Positions 44,591 to 53,775 of a DNA stretch of 64,000 bases are shown piece by piece. The notes under the pieces were generated by a model that was not told where the DNA came from, made no database searches, and saw only the letters and a program-made list of their open reading frames with translations. The stretch comes from Polyangiaceae bacterium (lineage in GTDB: Bacteria > Myxococcota_A > Polyangia > Polyangiales > Polyangiaceae). The number at the start of each line of letters is the position of its first letter. The first letter of the stretch is position 1. Both the position numbers and the translations under genes were made by a program. The stretch lies in the NCBI GenBank assembly GCA_013214025.1, contig JABSRN010000164.1:62001-126000 (forward strand), given 5' to 3'.

Positions 44591-47146
44591 ATGTCCCCCC
44601 CCAATGATATCAGCGCCGACCACGAGCCCGAGAATCGCTGGTTCCGTGCCTGGGGCGTCTGGGTCCTGAACCATCGTGCCATTGTGGTCCTGGTGAACCT
44701 GTTGATCACGGGAGGCCTATTAGCCGCCATTGTCACGTCCCTGCGAGGCGACTTCAGCAGCGAGCCGTTCTTGCCAAAGAACTCGTCCGCGGCGGTACTG
44801 AACGATCAATTCAAGAACGATTTTGGGCACGACACCTATTCGATGATTCTGGTCGAGGGCGACGTTTACTCCCTCGACTATCTGAAACGCCTCAAGGCAT
44901 TGCACGACGACATCCGGCGCATCAATGTCGAGATCAAGAGCCTCGGCTATCAACATTGGGACCCCACTACCCAAACGCCGCTGCCCGGACCCGAGGGTTC
45001 AGAGCCCACACTCTCTGCCGATACCAACCCAGACTTCGGCGACTTCGGCGACTTCGAAGCAACGGACGGTGACTGGGCGGCCGAATCCGGCGGCTCTGTT
45101 TTTCGCGAAGTGACCTCGCTCATCAACGCGCGCCAGACCCGCGGTACCGAGAACGGAATCGTCGTCGAGGGCCTACTCGACCAGTGGCCCCAAGAAAAGG
45201 ATCTAGCCGCTTTGCGACAGCGTGTGATCCACGACAAGAGCCTACTGGGCCGCGTCGTCGGCACCGGCGGCCAACACAGTCTGATCTTGGCCCGGACTGA
45301 CCACATGCACGACTCGGAATTCACCGTGCTCGCCGACGCCATCATGGCTACCGCAGAAAAGCATGACCGGGACGACTTTCGGGTCAGCGTCGGCGGCGTG
45401 CCCGCGCTGTTCGCGAGCCTTGAACGTATCCTAGTGGTCGATACTGGTGCCCTCTTTGCTGCCGCGTTGATCGTGATGATGCTCGTGCTCGCGTTCGTAT
45501 TTCGAAGCCCCGTCGGTTTGATTGGCCCCGCGGTAGCCGTCATATTCAGTGCGATCTGGAGCATGGGTTTCGCAGCATTGCTGGACCGCCCCGTCACTCA
45601 GGTCACCATGATTATCCCGGCCTTTCTGATCTGTGTCGGAGTCGGCGATGCCGTGCATATTCAAAGCGCCTATCGGGACAAGCTACGTGCTGGCGTGGAG
45701 CGGAAAGAAGCGGTGGTCGCAGCCATGGCGATTACGGGCATGCCGGTCCTGCTGACATCCATGACCACCGCCTTCGGCTTGTTGAGTTTCCTCTCTGCGG
45801 ACACCTCCGGCATCATGGATATGGGGCTGCTCGGTGCCCTCGGCGTCATGGCCGCCATGCTCCAATGCCTCACCGTCCTGCCAGTCTTCCTCAGCTGGAA
45901 CCGAGGCGGAACGTTTGGCGCCCTCAATCAGCGTCAAGGGGGCCCGATGGACCGGGCGCTGTCCCTCTGCAATTCCGTGTCCGGCACGCCACGGCGGGCC
46001 CGAATGGTACTAGCGATGGCGTCCGTGCTCGCTGTGGGCTCGGGACTATTCGCCTCGCAGATCTATGTCAGCCACGACGACATGCGCGTCTTCGACAAAG
46101 AGGCGCCCACACGTCGTGTACTCGAAACCGTTAACGAATTTATCGGCGGTGGTGGGGATTGCGCACTGTATATCCAAGCTCACGACGGTAAGACGGTCGC
46201 CGACAAAGAGCTCATGGACGCCCTGATGAAACTAGAGACTCACATCATGAGTTATCGGGATCCTAAGACGGACGTCGCCGTCATTCGTAACGTAAACGGC
46301 ATTCTCGACGTGGTCCGCGAAACAAATCGCGCTCTGCACGGTGGTAACCCGGCGTTTTACGCTGTGCCGAAGACCCAACGGGCGCTTTCGGATATTTTCA
46401 CGGTGTTCGAAAGCTCCGCGCCGGATCAACTCAAGAGCACCGCCACTGTCGACATGAGCCGAGCTGCCGTGTTGATTCGCACCAACTGGCTCGACTCCCG
46501 AAGTTACGAGCCGCTGCTTGAGCACATTCGGGAAGGCATTCGGATCCATATTGGCGGCATCGCCGACGTTCAGGTCAGCGGCACGGGTTCCCAGTGGGTG
46601 GAGATCACGAACAATACGATCATCAATCTATTGCGCAGTTTCTCGATCGCATTTGCGTCCATCACACTGTTCATGATCTTCCTGCTCAAGAGCGTCAAAT
46701 TGGGCACCATCGCCATGTTGCCCAACCTATTGCCCATCCTCGGGCTGTTGGGGATAATGGGAGCCGCAGGTATCTGGCTCGACTACAGCAACGCTCTCAT
46801 CGCCTCGATCACCCTGGGAATCGTGGTAGACGACACGATTCATTTTCTGCACCACTTCCGGATCAAAATGGAAGAATCTGGGAACGTTGATGCCGCCATT
46901 GCCCACGCCTATTCCTATAGTGGCCGCGCCATGGTCATCACGAGCATTGTGCTGGTAGGCGGCTTTTCGACCTTCCTACTGGGCGAGCTGAGCACGATTC
47001 GCCACTTCGGCGTGCTGGTGGCCTCCACCGTGTTCATGGCGCTGTTCGTCGATCTCGTGTTGACCCCCGCCCTCCTACGGGTCGTGTACGGCGGCGCCAC
47101 CTCCCCTTCTGTTTCGGCCGACGCCGACGCGTCCGCCCTCGCCTGA
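44591..47146 (+). CDS. MMPL/RND-superfamily exporter
   Basis: 851 residues with two homologous halves, each a first helix, a large periplasmic loop and five further helices, as in hopanoid/lipid exporters. The first loop holds an acidic Asp/Gly/Phe-rich insert (near residues 150-170). Membrane motifs include ICVGVGDAVHIQSAYRD in the first half and TLGIVVDDTIHFLHHFR in the second, which match the Gly-Asp-Asp-Xaa-His type of MMPL proteins. Probably moves a lipid or hydrophobic product by proton motive force. Divergent from P450, so a shared pathway is possible but unproven. Confidence 0.88.
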   Translation: MSPPNDISADHEPENRWFRAWGVWVLNHRAIVVLVNLLITGGLLAAIVTSLRGDFSSEPFLPKNSSAAVLNDQFKNDFGHDTYSMILVEGDVYSLDYLKRLKALHDDIRRINVEIKSLGYQHWDPTTQTPLPGPEGSEPTLSADTNPDFGDFGDFEATDGDWAAESGGSVFREVTSLINARQTRGTENGIVVEGLLDQWPQEKDLAALRQRVIHDKSLLGRVVGTGGQHSLILARTDHMHDSEFTVLADAIMATAEKHDRDDFRVSVGGVPALFASLERILVVDTGALFAAALIVMMLVLAFVFRSPVGLIGPAVAVIFSAIWSMGFAALLDRPVTQVTMIIPAFLICVGVGDAVHIQSAYRDKLRAGVERKEAVVAAMAITGMPVLLTSMTTAFGLLSFLSADTSGIMDMGLLGALGVMAAMLQCLTVLPVFLSWNRGGTFGALNQRQGGPMDRALSLCNSVSGTPRRARMVLAMASVLAVGSGLFASQIYVSHDDMRVFDKEAPTRRVLETVNEFIGGGGDCALYIQAHDGKTVADKELMDALMKLETHIMSYRDPKTDVAVIRNVNGILDVVRETNRALHGGNPAFYAVPKTQRALSDIFTVFESSAPDQLKSTATVDMSRAAVLIRTNWLDSRSYEPLLEHIREGIRIHIGGIADVQVSGTGSQWVEITNNTIINLLRSFSIAFASITLFMIFLLKSVKLGTIAMLPNLLPILGLLGIMGAAGIWLDYSNALIASITLGIVVDDTIHFLHHFRIKMEESGNVDAAIAHAYSYSGRAMVITSIVLVGGFSTFLLGELSTIRHFGVLVASTVFMALFVDLVLTPALLRVVYGGATSPSVSADADASALA

Positions 47147-47255
47147 GGGACCAAGGCGCCCAGTCACTTCGACGAGCCCCCTCGCCTACGCCAATCCCTC
47201 CCTTGAAACAGGAAGCTGACAGCGTGTTGAGTCTTGGCCTAAGCTAGCCGTCACC

Positions 47256-47591
47256 TTGTCGCCCCGTTTACGCTCTCTGTGCCAGTCATTGCTGGTACTC
47301 AATGTCAGCTATTGCAGCCTCGCCCTAATGGTGGATGAGCTCCCAGGCTGGAAGATGTTCGAGAGCGTGGAGAAGCTCGACTACGCCTTCGTCGATCGGG
47401 CGGGCCGGGCCATTGATCTGCATGAGGTGCTGCCTCAGCGCGCCCACCTAATTGACCACCGACAACTGCGGCGCATCGCCCACTGGTATTGCGGACGCTA
47501 CGCCGACCACGGCCCGTTCCACTACACCGAAGGGGACGCCCCACCTCAAGCTCTTGTCGCCCCTGAGTGCCAGATTCATGATTCTCGCTAG
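47256..47591 (+). CDS. Small protein paired with HTTM-like membrane protein
   Basis: 111 residues, TTG start at 47256; a short N-terminal hydrophobic segment, then GWKMFESVEKLDYAFVDRAG and LRRIAHWYCGRYADHG. The Trp-x-Met-Phe motif and a beta-hairpin recall the accessory proteins that accompany HTTM (vitamin K-carboxylase-like) membrane proteins in several phyla. Its end overlaps the next gene by 14 bases, so translation is coupled. Function unknown. Confidence 0.65.
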   Translation: MSPRLRSLCQSLLVLNVSYCSLALMVDELPGWKMFESVEKLDYAFVDRAGRAIDLHEVLPQRAHLIDHRQLRRIAHWYCGRYADHGPFHYTEGDAPPQALVAPECQIHDSR

Positions 47592-48357
47592 GCCCTTTCC
47601 GACGAATGGCCGGAGCGACCCACGTGCCGTCTCAGCCTGCTTGAAGCTGCTGGGTCTCGCCTTACTGGTGCGCGTGGTCAGCGATATCAGCGGGGGGCTG
47701 TTACTCGTGCACTCTGGGGACTACTTCCCGTGGCGACACCTCCCCGGAGTGCCGCTGTATTCAGCCACTTGGCTACAACTCGAGTGGACCCTCTCGGTGG
47801 CTTGCGCCCTCATGCTGTTGAGCGGGAGGTGGACGGCACTGGCGCTGCGGATGGGTATGGTGCTCGCGCTGGTCTCGCTATCCCAACGCTTCGCCAATCA
47901 CCGCGTGTTGCTTTTTCTGCTGTTCCTCTTCCTCAGCTTGGACCCGCCAACACTCAAGAGCTACTGGCCCACCGGGCCGGCCAGGGTCTCTCCCGCGCTA
48001 GGATTGGTGAGAGCCCAACTGGTGATCGTTTACTGGTTTTCGGCTGCTAACAAATGCGCGCATGGCTTCTTGGACGGGCAAAGTTTGGTGCACTTGCTCG
48101 GAACATCTCGAGACGTGGCTCTCTGTCTAGCCATCGCGGCTGTGGCCGTCGAGTTGGCACTCCCGCTGCTTCTCTGGCTCTGCCCCCGGCTCGGCATTGT
48201 GATCGCGCTCGGCTTGCACACCAGCTTTGCAGTGGCGCTGCCAGGGCTCTGGACATTCAGCGTACTGATGATGTCCATGGCTGTGCTTTTTTATCCGCCC
48301 CGCACCCACTCTGTCGGGGCGAAGTCAATTGATAGCGATGACTTAGAGCCGGACTGA
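47578..48357 (+). CDS. HTTM-like (vitamin K carboxylase-related) integral membrane protein
   Basis: 259 residues from the ATG at 47578. Seven to eight hydrophobic helices; LLVHSGDYFPW, SQRFANHRVLLFLLF and LVIVYWFSAANKCAHGFLDG are the recognisable parts. The Lys-containing helix and His residues resemble HTTM proteins and DoxX-like relatives. Catalysis is unproven for bacterial members. Tightly paired with the small protein before it. Confidence 0.72.
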   Translation: MILARPFPTNGRSDPRAVSACLKLLGLALLVRVVSDISGGLLLVHSGDYFPWRHLPGVPLYSATWLQLEWTLSVACALMLLSGRWTALALRMGMVLALVSLSQRFANHRVLLFLLFLFLSLDPPTLKSYWPTGPARVSPALGLVRAQLVIVYWFSAANKCAHGFLDGQSLVHLLGTSRDVALCLAIAAVAVELALPLLLWLCPRLGIVIALGLHTSFAVALPGLWTFSVLMMSMAVLFYPPRTHSVGAKSIDSDDLEPD

Positions 48358-48400
48358 AGCGTGCATTGACGTCTGCCAAACGATGCGTCATTCCAGATTC

Positions 48401-49042
48401 ATGAAAACCCTTCACCTGCTTGGCGTGCTCGGAATCGTTTCCTGCTCGGCAGGTGAAGACGGCAGCGGCAGCCCGGCCCGGGATGCCAGCAGCGATACGT
48501 CAGCGAATGCCAGCAGCGGCGGTGTCACGTTAGGCTCAGGAGACGTAGCCGCGACATCTGGAGGGACTGCTTCCAGTGGCGGCGGCACCAATTCTGGCAC
48601 TGGTGGCGCGAACAACCCTGCCGGCGGTGCCGGCGGGCAGAATTCGGGCAAGCCCGCTGATGCCGGAGGGAAAACCGATTCTGGAAAGTCCGACGTCGCC
48701 AAGCCAGACGGCGGAAAACCCGACTTCGGCGAGGAATGCAAAGTCGCCGCCGACTGTAGGCTGGTCAGCGACTGCTGCGGTCTCTGCATCGGCATTCCGA
48801 AGGACGACCTCGCGTTGTCGTGTTTGCTTCCCTGTAGCGAGTTGAGCCGTGACGGCTGCGCGGAACGGGGTATCGAGACGGCTCAGTGCATCAACGGAAA
48901 CTGCTCCGCTCAAGTCGATTGTGAGCAGAGCCCAGTCATGTGCGACATGATCATGAATTGCCCCGACGGACTGGTGCCCACCGTTATCGGCGATTGTTTC
49001 GGGCGTCTGTGTGTGGAGCCCGTTCAATGCGCCGAAGACTGA
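48401..49042 (+). CDS. Cys-rich lipoprotein, tandem copy 1
   Basis: 213 residues from MKTLHLLG (frame opens at 48383). Lipobox GIVSC near residue 14, then a Gly/Ser/Thr/Asp/Lys linker (20-110) and a compact domain of about 90 residues with twelve or more cysteines: VSDCCGLC, CAERGIETAQCINGNC and MCDMIMNCPDGLVP. The same cysteine pattern appears in the next gene; the pair is a tandem duplication. Disulfide-rich surface domain with unknown partner. Confidence 0.8.
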   Translation: MKTLHLLGVLGIVSCSAGEDGSGSPARDASSDTSANASSGGVTLGSGDVAATSGGTASSGGGTNSGTGGANNPAGGAGGQNSGKPADAGGKTDSGKSDVAKPDGGKPDFGEECKVAADCRLVSDCCGLCIGIPKDDLALSCLLPCSELSRDGCAERGIETAQCINGNCSAQVDCEQSPVMCDMIMNCPDGLVPTVIGDCFGRLCVEPVQCAED

Positions 49043-49104
49043 TTTCATCCGAAACGAAGCCGGGGCATGTTGACACCGAGCGCCCCCCACAGCACACCCG
49101 ACCT

Positions 49105-49671
49105 ATGAAACGCATCTGCCTCATTCTCGCCATTGGTTGCAGCTTTTTGGCGTGCACCGAGAGCGATTCGAACAGCCACTCTGAGGGGGGCGCCGACGGT
49201 AGCGCCACTGACGGCGGCGGGCAGAACGAGTCAGGCAGCGGCGCCACCGGCTCTGGCGGCAGTTCGGCTGGCGGCAGAGCCGGTGGCGGCACGTCCTCTG
49301 GTACTGCCGGGTCGGGCACCGCGGGCAACCCATCGGGCAATACCGGCGGTACTTCGAATAACACTGGCAGCGATTGCGAACGCTCCGCCGACTGCGACCT
49401 CATCAGCGATTGCTGCGGGACTTGCGAAAGCTTCCCTGAAGGCGAAGGCGTGGCCGTCTGCATGATGGCCTGCGATGCCGGATCCGACGGCTGCGTACAG
49501 CAGGGCGTAGTGGGCGCCGTCTGCATCAATGGTTCCTGCGACACCCAAGTCAACTGTGATGAAAGCGACGTCACGTGCGACATGATGATTAGCTGCATTG
49601 CTGGACTCGTCCCCAGCGTCGTCGGCAACTGCTACGGCGATTGCGTCGTTCCGGACCGCTGCGCTCCGTGA
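49105..49671 (+). CDS. Cys-rich lipoprotein, tandem copy 2
   Basis: 188 residues from MKRICLIL at 49105, with lipobox SFLAC. The linker is again Gly/Ser/Thr/Ala-rich, and the C-terminal domain repeats the copy-1 spacing: ISDCCGTC, GAVCINGSCDTQVNC, TCDMMISC and GLVPSVVGNCYGDC. Its linker sequence differs strongly from copy 1, while the cysteine domain is conserved, so the domain is under selection. The stop context TGAGCCGTC is repeated 17 bases downstream. Confidence 0.82.
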   Translation: MKRICLILAIGCSFLACTESDSNSHSEGGADGSATDGGGQNESGSGATGSGGSSAGGRAGGGTSSGTAGSGTAGNPSGNTGGTSNNTGSDCERSADCDLISDCCGTCESFPEGEGVAVCMMACDAGSDGCVQQGVVGAVCINGSCDTQVNCDESDVTCDMMISCIAGLVPSVVGNCYGDCVVPDRCAP

Positions 49672-49694
49672 GCCGTCAAGTCCTCTGAGCCGTC
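49669..49694. repeat. Repeat of stop context
   Basis: TGAGCCGTC at the gene end recurs at 49686-49694, period 17. Confidence 0.6.
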
Positions 49695-49757
49695 GGGCCC
49701 GCGCCACGCCTCGCGAGCACGACCCAGCTCCCTCGATCTAAGCTAAAATACAGCTCC

Positions 49758-50375
49758 GTGGAAGACTTCCTCAGCATTTGTCTTGGGCTCGGCCTCGCTG
49801 CGGCAGCGGGGTTCCGCCTGTTCGTTCCTGCGTTGCTCATCGGCCTCGGGATCCGCTTTGGCCCGGAGGGCCTGAGCTCGTTAGAGAGCTTTCCGGCATG
49901 GGTCGGGAGTACACCTGCGCTGATCGCTCTCGGTGCTGCCACCAGCTTCGAAGTCGGCGCTTACTATTTTCCGTGGCTGGACAACGTTCTCGATACGATC
50001 ATGAGCCCGCTCGCAGTACTGGCGGGCATATTACTGTTCGCCGGAGCGACGACGGAGATGCCGCCGATGTGGCGTTGGTCCCTCGCTATATTGGCAGGAG
50101 GCACTGCTGCCGGCTTGACCCAGAGCGCCACCGTTATCGCCCGTACGGCGAGTAGCGTCGGGACCGGTGGTCTCGCCAATTTTATTCTTGCCACGGTCGA
50201 ACTCATCGCATCCATCGTATTTTCTGCCGTGGCCGCGATACTGGCCCCCACCATCCCGATACTGCTAGCGCTCGGCCTAGCCTTCGTTATCTACCAGCGA
50301 GAGCGCGCGCCCGCGCACGGCTCTACTGGGGCCGACGCAGCTCGCGGTACGGGCAACGACATGAGGACTGAGTGA
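49758..50375 (+). CDS. DUF4126 family membrane protein
   Basis: 205 residues, GTG start. Five to six hydrophobic helices. Pattern LGLAAAAGFRLFVPALLIG, TSFEVGAYYFPWLDNVLDTI and AGGTAAGLTQSATVI fits DUF4126. Unknown function. GTGA at its end overlaps the start of the EamA gene, so both are translated together. Confidence 0.85.
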   Translation: MEDFLSICLGLGLAAAAGFRLFVPALLIGLGIRFGPEGLSSLESFPAWVGSTPALIALGAATSFEVGAYYFPWLDNVLDTIMSPLAVLAGILLFAGATTEMPPMWRWSLAILAGGTAAGLTQSATVIARTASSVGTGGLANFILATVELIASIVFSAVAAILAPTIPILLALGLAFVIYQRERAPAHGSTGADAARGTGNDMRTE

Positions 50376-51268
50376 GCGACTCTGCCGCCACGTCAACGAA
50401 CTCCAGCTCCAACAAGAATCCCGACACCCAGCGAGCGCTAGTTTCGATTCACCTCGCCTCGGTGTTATTCGGCGGAACGGCGCTGTTCTCCAAAATCCTG
50501 CCGCTGGCTGCGGTGGATATCATATTCTTCCGATGCTGGGTGGCGAGTGCCACGCTGGCGGTCATCCTTCAGCTGCGAGGCGAGACCTTCGCGCTGACCC
50601 AACGTAGAGACTATGGCATCGCTCTCGCTCTCGGCTGCCTCGTCGGCTTGCACTGGGTCACCTATTTCTTGTCCATGCAGGTGTCGACCGTTGCGATTGG
50701 TATGGTCTCGCTATTCTCATATCCCGTAATCACCGTCCTGCTCGAGCCGCTCAGTGAGGGTCGCAAACCGCCTGGGTCGGATCTGGCTATGGGCCTGGTG
50801 GTACTCGCGGGAGTGGCTCTCATGGTTCCGGAACTGAACCTCGGACACAACACGACCCTCGGCGTCGCGCTCGGCATCATTTCAGCCTTCTTCTTCGCTA
50901 TTCGAAACATATTATACCGACACAGCTTCAGCCGCTACTCGGGCAGCAAGACGATGCTGTATCAGTGCCTAGTCACCGGCCTGTTGCTCATTCCCTTCGT
51001 CGGATCGTGGCACCCGTCGCAGACAATACACCTGTGGCCGCAACTCCTCCTGCTTGGCACCCTTTTCACCGCCGTTCCGCACAGCCTTTTGGTCCGCGCA
51101 CTCCGGGCAATTAGCGCAAAGACAGTCTCCCTGATCAGCTGCTTGCAGCCCGTTTACGGCGCGCTGGCAGCCGCGATACTGCTCTCTGAAGTCCCCTCGG
51201 TCGCGACCTACTGCGGCGGTTCCCTGGTGCTCGGAGCCGCGATTTTCGAGACCGTCAAAAGTCGCTAG
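50372..51268 (+). CDS. EamA/DMT family transporter
   Basis: 298 residues, GTG start at 50372 overlapping the previous stop by four bases. Ten helices in two EamA halves with GGTALFSKILPLAAVDIIF and FRCWVASATLA near the start, and SLISCLQPVYGALAAAILLSE in the second half. Probable exporter of amino acids or other small metabolites; substrate unknown. Confidence 0.88.
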   Translation: MSDSAATSTNSSSNKNPDTQRALVSIHLASVLFGGTALFSKILPLAAVDIIFFRCWVASATLAVILQLRGETFALTQRRDYGIALALGCLVGLHWVTYFLSMQVSTVAIGMVSLFSYPVITVLLEPLSEGRKPPGSDLAMGLVVLAGVALMVPELNLGHNTTLGVALGIISAFFFAIRNILYRHSFSRYSGSKTMLYQCLVTGLLLIPFVGSWHPSQTIHLWPQLLLLGTLFTAVPHSLLVRALRAISAKTVSLISCLQPVYGALAAAILLSEVPSVATYCGGSLVLGAAIFETVKSR

Positions 51269-51377
51269 AAAACTTCCTCAAACCGGGACGCTCGGGACGT
51301 TCCCAGGCCCCCGCCATATTCCCAGGTCGTGATAGGGTCGCCGCGTTCCCAGCTCGAACCGGCCTGCCGGTAGCATC

Positions 51378-52334
51378 ATGAAAATTCACGCATTATTGCT
51401 CATTGGGCTCGCGACGGTCTTCTTCGGAGCGCCTTCCCACGCCCAGCATGCGCCACCACCCGAACCATGGGATCCTCCCGTCGTTTCTCCTGAACCAGCG
51501 TCCGCTGCGCCAGTGATCGAGACGCCGACAGCGCCCGCAGCTCCAGCACCAGAACCGAAGCCAACGAAGGCACCGGTTGAGTCGGTACCCTCCGAGCCCG
51601 AGATCGAACAGCTTCTGTCAGACGACCCCCACCCCGACTACGTGCCACCTCCTGGTTATGGCCTAGGCACTCGTTTGCAAGAGCGCCCTCGTGCCGATAT
51701 CCCTGAAAATGCTGCCGATTCAGAAAGCGCCGAAAGCTTCGAGCCGGAGGAAGCAGAGTCAGAGGAAGTAGTGGCTGAACGGCACGACGGCTTTTATCTA
51801 CGGATGACGGCGGGAGGTGGAACCGGTCGCATACTGCACAGACTTCAAATCACGACAAGCGCAAAAACCGAAGCTCATTCAGGTGAGTACATCGGAACCT
51901 ACGTCGGCATGAACCTCATGGCCGGTGTCACCGTGGGCTCCGGTTTGGTCCTGGGCGCGCTCGTCTCTCAGTTCCGAATGTCCGACGCAGACAAAAAGGA
52001 CACCGACCAAACGATCGAACATCCGGACGGGGCTGAGTACGGCAACATCAGCTTCGGACAGCTCGCGTTCATGGCTGACTGGTTTCCCACCGAAGACGGC
52101 GGCACTCACCTCGGCGGCTTGTTCGGCATCGGAGCAACCGGCATGCAGCGAACGGACGGCGAAGAAATTTACGGGATGACGTTTGGGCTGTTCGGCGGCT
52201 ATGACTTTTGGGTGTCCGATCAATGGTCTGTGGGACCCATGCTGGAAATGACGGGCACGAGCGTCGATGAAGGAGACGACAGCCTCGTCGACGCGCGAAT
52301 GCTGACGGTTTCTCTCAGCGGTCTGTATCACTGA
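51378..52334 (+). CDS. Pro-rich outer-membrane beta-barrel protein
   Basis: 318 residues. Signal peptide ends at SHAQ; residues 25-140 are Pro/Ala/Glu-rich and disordered. The rest alternates like a small beta-barrel of eight to ten strands (FYLRMTAGGGTGRI, GMNLMAGVTVGSGLVLGALV, FGLFGGYDFWVSDQWSVG) and ends in a strand with Tyr-His. Similar barrels with disordered N-terminal arms are frequent in myxobacteria. Function unknown. A hairpin follows its stop. Confidence 0.75.
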   Translation: MKIHALLLIGLATVFFGAPSHAQHAPPPEPWDPPVVSPEPASAAPVIETPTAPAAPAPEPKPTKAPVESVPSEPEIEQLLSDDPHPDYVPPPGYGLGTRLQERPRADIPENAADSESAESFEPEEAESEEVVAERHDGFYLRMTAGGGTGRILHRLQITTSAKTEAHSGEYIGTYVGMNLMAGVTVGSGLVLGALVSQFRMSDADKKDTDQTIEHPDGAEYGNISFGQLAFMADWFPTEDGGTHLGGLFGIGATGMQRTDGEEIYGMTFGLFGGYDFWVSDQWSVGPMLEMTGTSVDEGDDSLVDARMLTVSLSGLYH

Positions 52335-52361
52335 AGCCAGCCGTGCCACGCAGCTGGCTTC
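52333..52361. terminator. Bidirectional terminator
   Basis: GAAGCCAGC at 52333-52341 and GCTGGCTTC at 52353-52361 are perfect arms with an 11-base loop, followed by a T-run (AATTTTTG). Lies between two convergent genes. Confidence 0.7.
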
Positions 52362-52364
52362 GTC

Positions 52365-52823
52365 TCAATTTTTGCTCGGTGCGGCTTCCAGACGCCGCTT
52401 CAGGCAATCGAGATCGAGCAAGTTGGCGCGGCGCATCGACCACGACAACAGCGGGGCGGTGAAAGCCTGTAGCCCCTTGGCTTCCCCTCGGTTCCGAAGT
52501 GTCATTCGAGTACTGAGCACATCCCCCGGAAGCTCAAACCACTCGTAGGTGGTTTCCATCGGCATGGGTCCCTCATCGGTGCGCATAACCAAGCGCCGCC
52601 CGGGCTCAAGCTCCACTACCTCGTAGGTGTAAGCGAGCTCCTTGCCCAAGAAGCTCGCGACATAAGAGACTCGACTTCCCAAGACCAACGGGGGGGATGT
52701 TTCCCAACGCACACTCTTGATGTTGACGTACCAGTCACAGGCCTTGGATGGATCGCCGGCGAAAGCCGACACTTCGTCTATGGGGCGTTGAATTACGATT
52801 TCGGTCTGAACGTCGACTGCCAC
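52365..52823 (-). CDS. SRPBCC family lipid-binding-like protein
   Basis: 152 residues with the polyketide cyclase/START fold pattern: EIVIQRPIDEVSAFAGDPS at the start, SYVASFLGKELAYTYEVVEL in the middle and a long C-terminal helix (LLSWSMRRANLLDLDCLKRR). Cytoplasmic, binds a hydrophobic ligand. Single gene, convergent with the barrel protein. Confidence 0.85.
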   Translation of the reverse strand: MAVDVQTEIVIQRPIDEVSAFAGDPSKACDWYVNIKSVRWETSPPLVLGSRVSYVASFLGKELAYTYEVVELEPGRRLVMRTDEGPMPMETTYEWFELPGDVLSTRMTLRNRGEAKGLQAFTAPLLSWSMRRANLLDLDCLKRRLEAAPSKN

Positions 52824-53044
52824 GGCGGTGCTCCTCTAACTGCCGCGAAACTGTAGTCCAGTCCCCCCGTCCCCCGACAGCACGGAGTTCAAGAACGAGC
52901 AAAAAGGGGATTCACCGTCGCTTTTCTCGGACTTTTTCCCCATACGCGAGGGGCTGGGAATTCTCCCGTCAGCCGCCCGTGACAACGGCCCGATCGACGC
53001 GGCGATGCTACAGTTGTGCTCACTACTTTCTTGGAGGGAGCGAC

Positions 53045-53737
53045 ATGCTCACAACGCGACGGCGATTTTTGGCGGGCGTCAGTACGGGACTCGGCGGGTT
53101 AGTCGTTGGCTGCGGGACCACCCAGACCGCGGACAATCCTGGCGGCCGTGGCGTTGGTGCAGCCAGCGCTGGCGGCTCAGGTGGGACGACGACCGGCGGC
53201 GGCTCAGGCAGCACAAGTGCCACGGACTCCGGCCTCCTCCTCGACTCAGGGGGCTGCATTGCGACAAATTCAGATGCTCAGGGCCCGTTCTATCGGCTCG
53301 GCACCCCAGTGCGCAGCAATCTAGATCTGTACGGTGAACAGGGAGACCGCCTGCAGCTGAGCGGCGTCGTCCGCGACGGGTCCTGTCAGGCCCTCGCCAA
53401 CGCGGTAGTCGAAATCTGGGCAGCTGACTCAGACGGCGTCTATGACAGCGATTCAGACGAACAGCGCTACTACGGGCAAGTGGCCACTGACGGGGACGGC
53501 CGCTATTCCTTCACCACTATCTCCCCCGGTCGATACCTCAACGGGAGCACCTTCCGACCCGCCCATATCCACATGAAAGTTTGGCTGGGTGACACCAACT
53601 TGCTCATTACCCAAATATATTTTGCGGGGGATCCCTATCTTGACGTTGATCCTTTGGCGGAGCCGTCCCGCACCATCGTTTTGGCGCAATCGTCGGGTCT
53701 GGTTCAGGGCGTGTTCGACGTAAATACGAACGCATGA
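53045..53737 (+). CDS. Tat-exported intradiol ring-cleavage dioxygenase-like lipoprotein
   Basis: 230 residues from the ATG at 53045, with GGAGGGAG just upstream. TTRRRFLAGVSTG is a twin-arginine signal and VVGCG a lipobox. A Gly/Ser/Thr linker follows. The catalytic domain resembles protocatechuate/catechol intradiol dioxygenases: VVEIWAADSDGVYDS, DGDGRYSFTTISPGRY and RPAHIHMKVW, which supply two Tyr and two His iron ligands. Envelope-exported members of this family exist in several phyla; substrate may be extracellular aromatics. The length is on the small side but complete. Confidence 0.85.
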   Translation: MLTTRRRFLAGVSTGLGGLVVGCGTTQTADNPGGRGVGAASAGGSGGTTTGGGSGSTSATDSGLLLDSGGCIATNSDAQGPFYRLGTPVRSNLDLYGEQGDRLQLSGVVRDGSCQALANAVVEIWAADSDGVYDSDSDEQRYYGQVATDGDGRYSFTTISPGRYLNGSTFRPAHIHMKVWLGDTNLLITQIYFAGDPYLDVDPLAEPSRTIVLAQSSGLVQGVFDVNTNA

Positions 53738-53775
53738 GGGGCTAGGTCCCCGAGGCTCCGCGGCTCGTCGAAAGC

